From: an uncultured Clostridia bacterium
GTDB lineage: Bacteria; Bacillota; Clostridia; Christensenellales; UBA1242
Direction: 5' to 3'
Assembly: GCA_944350265.1 (NCBI GenBank)
Contig: CALVOG010000007.1
Coordinates: 1 to 64,000, forward strand
DNA length: 64,000 nt
Numbering within the stretch: position 1 is the first letter of the stretch; every line of letters begins with the position of its first letter. Positions 60,352 to 64,000 of the stretch are shown here, piece after piece. The position numbers and the translations under genes are program-made. Under the pieces are notes generated by a model, which saw nothing but the letters and a program-made list of their open reading frames with translations, had not been told where the DNA came from and searched no databases.

Positions 60352-61389
60352 TTAGCTGTTGTCGTCGAACTCAAAATAGTCGCCGTGCTGGACCTTTCGC
60401 GGGCGCTTTTCCTTTGGCGGTTTTGCCTTGGTTAGAGCGCTTGGCTTTATAAGGAAGAAAAGTATGAAAACGCTTGGAATTATGATGGCGATAATCAAAA
60501 TTGCCTTCGTCCCGGGCGAGAGAGAGGTGAATTCTGGCGGAGAATTTGAAAAAACATCCTCATCCACCTCTTTAAAAAGTTCGGTGTTTATGGAAATTTC
60601 GGGCAGGCTGTTGGCGATTTGCGAATAGAGATAGCCAAAATACGTGGTGCCGTTTTTGGTTATTGATGAATAATACCAAACATCGCTCTTATCGCTGACC
60701 TTTTCGCCGATAATATTGCCGTAATATGTGAGAAAATCGTTTTCGACAAGTTCATAGACAACCGACGCATTGCTGTTTGGCTGAGCGTATAGAAAGTGGT
60801 CGGTGAACACCGATATCTGCGCGGAAAAATAGGGCGAAAGAGGTTCTCCTTCCATAAGGCTGACCTCGCTTTTGAGAACATAGCCCGAAATGCCATTGTA
60901 GGTTGCCTCATAGAACTCACCATCGACGCCATCCACCTTAACAAAGTATGAGTATGGCAAAGTGAACAAGGCGGACGAGGTGTTTGGAGAAGAGTAAAGA
61001 GAGGTGTTTTGGGCGGTGATTTTCGCGTAAAAGTTTTCACTTTCAGCGCGCGCAATATAGTTCATTTTCGAAGCACTATTCGGCGAGGTGGCAACCATAT
61101 TTGACGATGTGACCGCTCTGGCGTTAACAGGCGAGGTAACCTTAAGCGGAGCGTCAACCTCACAGAATGAAGTAATAATCTCACAAGGCGAGGCGACAAT
61201 TTTATTCGATAAGATAACCTCATTTGCTGAGTTTTTTGCGACCGCTTCGGCATTAATAGGCGTGACAACCTCATTAAGTGACGCGTTAGCCCTTTTTGGC
61301 GAGGCGAGATAGCCTAACGGTAAGGCGATAAAAGATAACGCAATATAACCTATTGGCAGAAGCACCAAAACAAACAGGATTTTTTTCAT
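60352..61389 (-). CDS. SH3-domain membrane protein
   Basis: A 345-residue protein with an N-terminal signal/anchor helix (about 4-28). A low-complexity segment rich in S, A, V and N follows (33-105) with repeated VxTSPxNA-like units. Then come two SH3b-like domains (about 118-180 and 190-262), a C-terminal helix at 293-316 and a basic cytoplasmic tail. SH3b domains usually bind peptidoglycan. On the minus strand a perfect TATAAT ends exactly 6 nt before the ATG, another predicted leaderless gene. Confidence 0.8.
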   Translation of the reverse strand: MKKILFVLVLLPIGYIALSFIALPLGYLASPKRANASLNEVVTPINAEAVAKNSANEVILSNKIVASPCEIITSFCEVDAPLKVTSPVNARAVTSSNMVATSPNSASKMNYIARAESENFYAKITAQNTSLYSSPNTSSALFTLPYSYFVKVDGVDGEFYEATYNGISGYVLKSEVSLMEGEPLSPYFSAQISVFTDHFLYAQPNSNASVVYELVENDFLTYYGNIIGEKVSDKSDVWYYSSITKNGTTYFGYLYSQIANSLPEISINTELFKEVDEDVFSNSPPEFTSLSPGTKAILIIAIIIPSVFILFFLIKPSALTKAKPPKEKRPRKVQHGDYFEFDDNS

Positions 61390-61433
61390 AGACGCATTAT
61401 AGCGCCTTCTTTAATAAGGAGGGAAGGAGAAAA

Positions 61434-61460
61434 ATGTCTTATTTTACTTTTTTATTATGA
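61434..61460 (+). CDS. Possible 8-codon leader peptide
   Basis: ATG 61434 follows an exceptionally strong purine tract (AAGGAGGGAAGGAG) and encodes MSYFTFLL, then TGA. The stop overlaps an in-frame ATG of the terminase gene (61457) as ATGA. This could couple translation to the terminase, or be chance. Confidence 0.35.
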   Translation: MSYFTFLL

Positions 61461-61474
61461 TTTTTGGAGAAAGT

Positions 61475-62908
61475 ATGGAGGAGTTGGTTAAAAATATATT
61501 AAAAATTGAAAACGAAATCAAAAAGCGCAAAAATTTGCCTATTTTTTGCTATAATAAAGGGAAAAAAGTGCATAAAAAGCAAATTTTGTTTCATAAAACA
61601 CAAAAACGTAACCGCTGGGTGTTCGGCGGAAATCGCTCGGGCAAAACCGAATGTGGCGCTGTTGAGGTGGTGTATCTTGCGCTTGGAATTCATCCCTATC
61701 AAAAAAATAAACCCACCGACGGCTGGGTGGTTTCGCTCTCACGGCAGGTTCAGCGTGACGTTGCTCAGCAAAAAATTCTTCACTATCTTCCGCCGTCGTC
61801 GATTGAAAAAGTGGTTATGGTGGCAGGCACGCAGGACAGCCTTGAAAGCGGTGTTATCGACTTCATTTTGGTGCGAAGTGAGTGTGGCGGAACAAGCCGA
61901 ATTGGCTTTAAATCTTGCGACCAAGGGAGGGAAAAATTCCAAGGAACAAGCCTTGACTATGTGTGGTTCGACGAGGAACCGCCGAAGGAAATTTACGACG
62001 AGTGCCGTATGCGCGTGCTTGACAGGCGCGGACAGATTTTCGGCACAATGACACCGCTTAAAGGGCTGACGTGGGTGTATAACACCATCTATCTCAACGA
62101 AAACAACGACGCCGAAGTGTGGTGCGAGCAAATTGAATGGGCGGACAACCCTTTTCTTTCGGCGGAGGAGGTGGAGAGTATGACCAAAACTATGTCGGCG
62201 GAGGAATTGGAGGCGAGGCGCTATGGCAGGTTTATGGCAACAAGCGGGCTTGTTTACAGCGAGTTCGACGAGAATGTTCACGTTATCGAGCCGTTTATCG
62301 TTCCGCCCGATTGGCAGGATAACATTTCCATCGACCCAGGGCTACACAACCCTCTTTCCGCGCATTTTTACGCGGTCGATTACGACGGAAATGTGTTTGT
62401 GGTTGCGGAGCATTTTGAGAGCGAAAAAACGGTTTCCTATCACGCCGAGCGGATAAAGGAGATAGCAACAAAACTGGGCTGGAAGAGAGATTCATCCGGC
62501 AATCTTATGGCGCTTATCGACCCCGCGGCGAATCAAAAAAATCTATCAAGTGAGAAATCGGTGAGCGAACTTTTTTGCGAAAACGGCATTTCTGTCAGCA
62601 CCAAGGTGAACAAGGATATGTTTTCGGGGATTGCAACCGTTAAAAGTTACTTGCGCTCAGCCGACGGGCGAGTGAGGCTTTATATTTTCAAAAATTGTGT
62701 GAATCTCATAAGAGAATTTAAAAGTTATTGGTGGGGAGATGGTGACAATCCAGTTAAAAAGGACGACCACGCGCTTGACGAACTTCGTTACTATCTTATG
62801 ACCAAGCCAAGGCATATTCAAAAGGTGGAAAAAAGCGAGGTGCAGAAGGATAAGGAGCGCCTAATTAGGCAAAATCGCCTAAGTTTGCCTAAATCTTTTC
62901 GCCGGTAA
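61475..62908 (+). CDS. Orphan phage terminase large subunit
   Basis: A 477-residue protein of the TerL family, the ATPase-nuclease motor that packages phage DNA. Walker A is GGNRSGKTE at 51-59 and Walker B is VWFDEEPP at 163-170. The RNase H-like nuclease part has acidic residues in ISIDPG (Asp287), ALIDPA (Asp349) and DDHALDELR near 430. All motifs look intact. GGAG lies 5 nt before ATG 61475; an ATG at 61457 is the alternative. No portal, capsid or small terminase gene is near, so it is a relic or a domesticated gene. Confidence 0.86.
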   Translation: MEELVKNILKIENEIKKRKNLPIFCYNKGKKVHKKQILFHKTQKRNRWVFGGNRSGKTECGAVEVVYLALGIHPYQKNKPTDGWVVSLSRQVQRDVAQQKILHYLPPSSIEKVVMVAGTQDSLESGVIDFILVRSECGGTSRIGFKSCDQGREKFQGTSLDYVWFDEEPPKEIYDECRMRVLDRRGQIFGTMTPLKGLTWVYNTIYLNENNDAEVWCEQIEWADNPFLSAEEVESMTKTMSAEELEARRYGRFMATSGLVYSEFDENVHVIEPFIVPPDWQDNISIDPGLHNPLSAHFYAVDYDGNVFVVAEHFESEKTVSYHAERIKEIATKLGWKRDSSGNLMALIDPAANQKNLSSEKSVSELFCENGISVSTKVNKDMFSGIATVKSYLRSADGRVRLYIFKNCVNLIREFKSYWWGDGDNPVKKDDHALDELRYYLMTKPRHIQKVEKSEVQKDKERLIRQNRLSLPKSFRR

Positions 62909-63155
62909 ATAGTAATTTGGCGCGCAACTTTTGGCTAGTTTATGGTCGATATGCGATAAGAGAGAAGTTTAACAATAATAAACGCCACAAGAAATAAAAA
63001 ACAAGAGCCAAAGTGAGCGATAATGTGAGAGATTACTAACAATAAAATTTTATATGAGGTGATGATGTTGAGAGATTAGATTTTATAGGTTTGGAGTGAA
63101 AATATAGGCAACAATATGAGAGGGAATTAATATAGTTAGGCGATAAAATGAGAGG

Positions 63156-63311
63156 AAATTTATATTATCGGAAGTCGAACCAAGCGCGACGAAGTCGCAT
63201 TTGAGTGAGACTGATGTTTATTCAAACTGTGATGGCGGGCAAAGCACGCTAAATTCGTTAGAATTTATTAAAATTTTGAGTTAACAAAATTTTAACATCA
63301 CATAGTTTATA
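63156..63311 (+). repeat. 156-bp perfect repeat, copy 2
   Basis: It is identical to 46213-46368. It ends about 100 bp before spoIVA, as copy 1 ends 100 bp before the FIST gene. The remainder of 62909-63412 is AT-rich with no gene seen. Confidence 0.85.
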
Positions 63312-63412
63312 ATAAGTGTTAATATATGCGAAAGTTAAGCGATTACATATTTATATGATGAAGTTCTACTTTCGTTCGCTCTTGCATAGGTTATTCTGTG
63401 TTAGGAGGTTAT

Positions 63413-64000
63413 ATGGAAACACAAATCTATGAGGACATCAAAACTCGCACCAATGGTGATATATATATCGGCGTGGTGGGGCCTGTCAGGGTGGGAAAAT
63501 CCACCTTTATCACGGAATTTATGAAGAAACTTGTCATTCCCAACATTGAAAACGAAAACGCAAAGAAGCGCACGATTGACGAACTTCCGCAAAGTGCGGA
63601 CGGCAAAACAGTGATGACAACTCAACCTCGCTTTGTGCCGAATGAGGCGGTGAAGATTGCGGTTGCGGATAAGATTAACCTAAAAGTGAGGATGATTGAC
63701 TCGGTGGGCTATCTCGTTTCGGGCGCGATGGGTGTGACTGAGAACGATAAGCCACGTCTTGTGAAAACGCCGTGGTCGAAGAAGGAGATGTCGTTTGAGA
63801 AGGCGGCGGAACTTGGCACAAAAAAGGTGATTGAGGACCACTCCACGATTGGCATTGTGGTGACAACGGACGGCTCGGTGACGGACCTAGATAGAGGCAG
63901 TTATCTTAAAGCCGAGGAGGAGATTATAAGGGATGTTAAAAAATGCAACAAACCGTTTGTGATTGTTCTCAACACCAAAAATCCGCAAAGTGCTGACGCA
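63413..64000 (+). CDS. spoIVA: Stage IV sporulation protein A (partial)
   Basis: SpoIVA is the ATPase that polymerises on the forespore surface as the basement layer of the coat. The first 196 residues are present and the gene runs off the window end. The N-terminus matches the family: DIYIGVVGPVRVGKST with the Walker A loop near 19-29, DELPQSADGKTVMTTQPRFV, MIDSVGYLVSGAMG, and the EDHSTIGIVVTTDGS segment. TTAGGAGG precedes ATG 63413. Its partners SipL and SpoVM are encoded in the same window. Confidence 0.96.
   Translation, partial: METQIYEDIKTRTNGDIYIGVVGPVRVGKSTFITEFMKKLVIPNIENENAKKRTIDELPQSADGKTVMTTQPRFVPNEAVKIAVADKINLKVRMIDSVGYLVSGAMGVTENDKPRLVKTPWSKKEMSFEKAAELGTKKVIEDHSTIGIVVTTDGSVTDLDRGSYLKAEEEIIRDVKKCNKPFVIVLNTKNPQSADA

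Noticed and set aside
59091..62908. A functional prophage
   Set aside because: Only a sigma-like regulator and a terminase are present; no integrase, portal, capsid, tail or lysis gene is seen.

Overview
The window looks like the chromosome of an endospore-forming, low-to-moderate-GC Firmicute, most likely an uncultured Clostridia-type lineage. The sporulation genes support this: SpoIIR, a SipL-type SPOCS/LysM protein, SleB, YpeB, SpoVG, Veg, SpoIVA and an apparent 31-residue SpoVM. Housekeeping genes (uvrB, uvrA, pnp, rpsO, tyrS, glmS, rnpB) are of ordinary bacterial type. No ribosomal RNA operon, CRISPR array or complete prophage is visible.

Layout. 1-7.5 kb: uvrB and uvrA, a small membrane protein, and an AT-rich two-gene restriction-modification unit. 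7.8-14.4 kb: a division/wall operon with a 985-residue CvpA-like membrane protein, rsmH, an FtsL-like protein and a PASTA-containing class B PBP. 15-20 kb: veg, sipL, spoIIR, sleB and ypeB. 20-22.7 kb: a lipoprotein gene and a convergent unknown gene, each with an 8-bp G/C homopolymer inside its promoter spacer, then spoVG. 22.9-30 kb: cell-wall precursor genes murC, a hydrolase, a membrane-anchored murF, a ddl with a large insertion, and glmS. 30-31.6 kb: a murG-like gene remnant and a repeat-rich intergenic zone. 31.6-49 kb: minD and a minE-like gene, an XRE-membrane protein, rpsO-pnp, alr, tRNA-Lys, rsmD, the GGGtGRT pair, tyrS, a FIST protein and an aldehyde dehydrogenase. 50-54 kb: a 1340-residue cell-surface protein. 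54-57.3 kb: two half-size TauE/SafE transporters separated by a GC-rich cloverleaf-like element, a DisA_N-like protein, and rnpB. 58-64 kb: dispersed repeats, spoVM, a sigma-region-4 protein, an SH3 membrane protein, an orphan terminase and the start of spoIVA.

How the genes work together. SpoIVA is the coat-basement ATPase, SpoVM is the peptide that places it on the forespore membrane, and SipL is a SpoIVA partner; all three lie here. SpoIIR triggers mother-cell sigma activation, and SleB and YpeB act in germination. MurC, MurF, Ddl, Alr and GlmS supply peptidoglycan precursors, used by the PBP that follows rsmH.

Three cross-window patterns stand out. First, many genes have a TATAAT-like box ending about 6 nt before the ATG and no Shine-Dalgarno sequence, which predicts leaderless mRNAs. 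Second, two promoters look phase-variable through poly-G/C tracts. Third, several repeat families are present: a 156-bp perfect repeat, a dispersed element with a covarying small hairpin, and several minisatellites.
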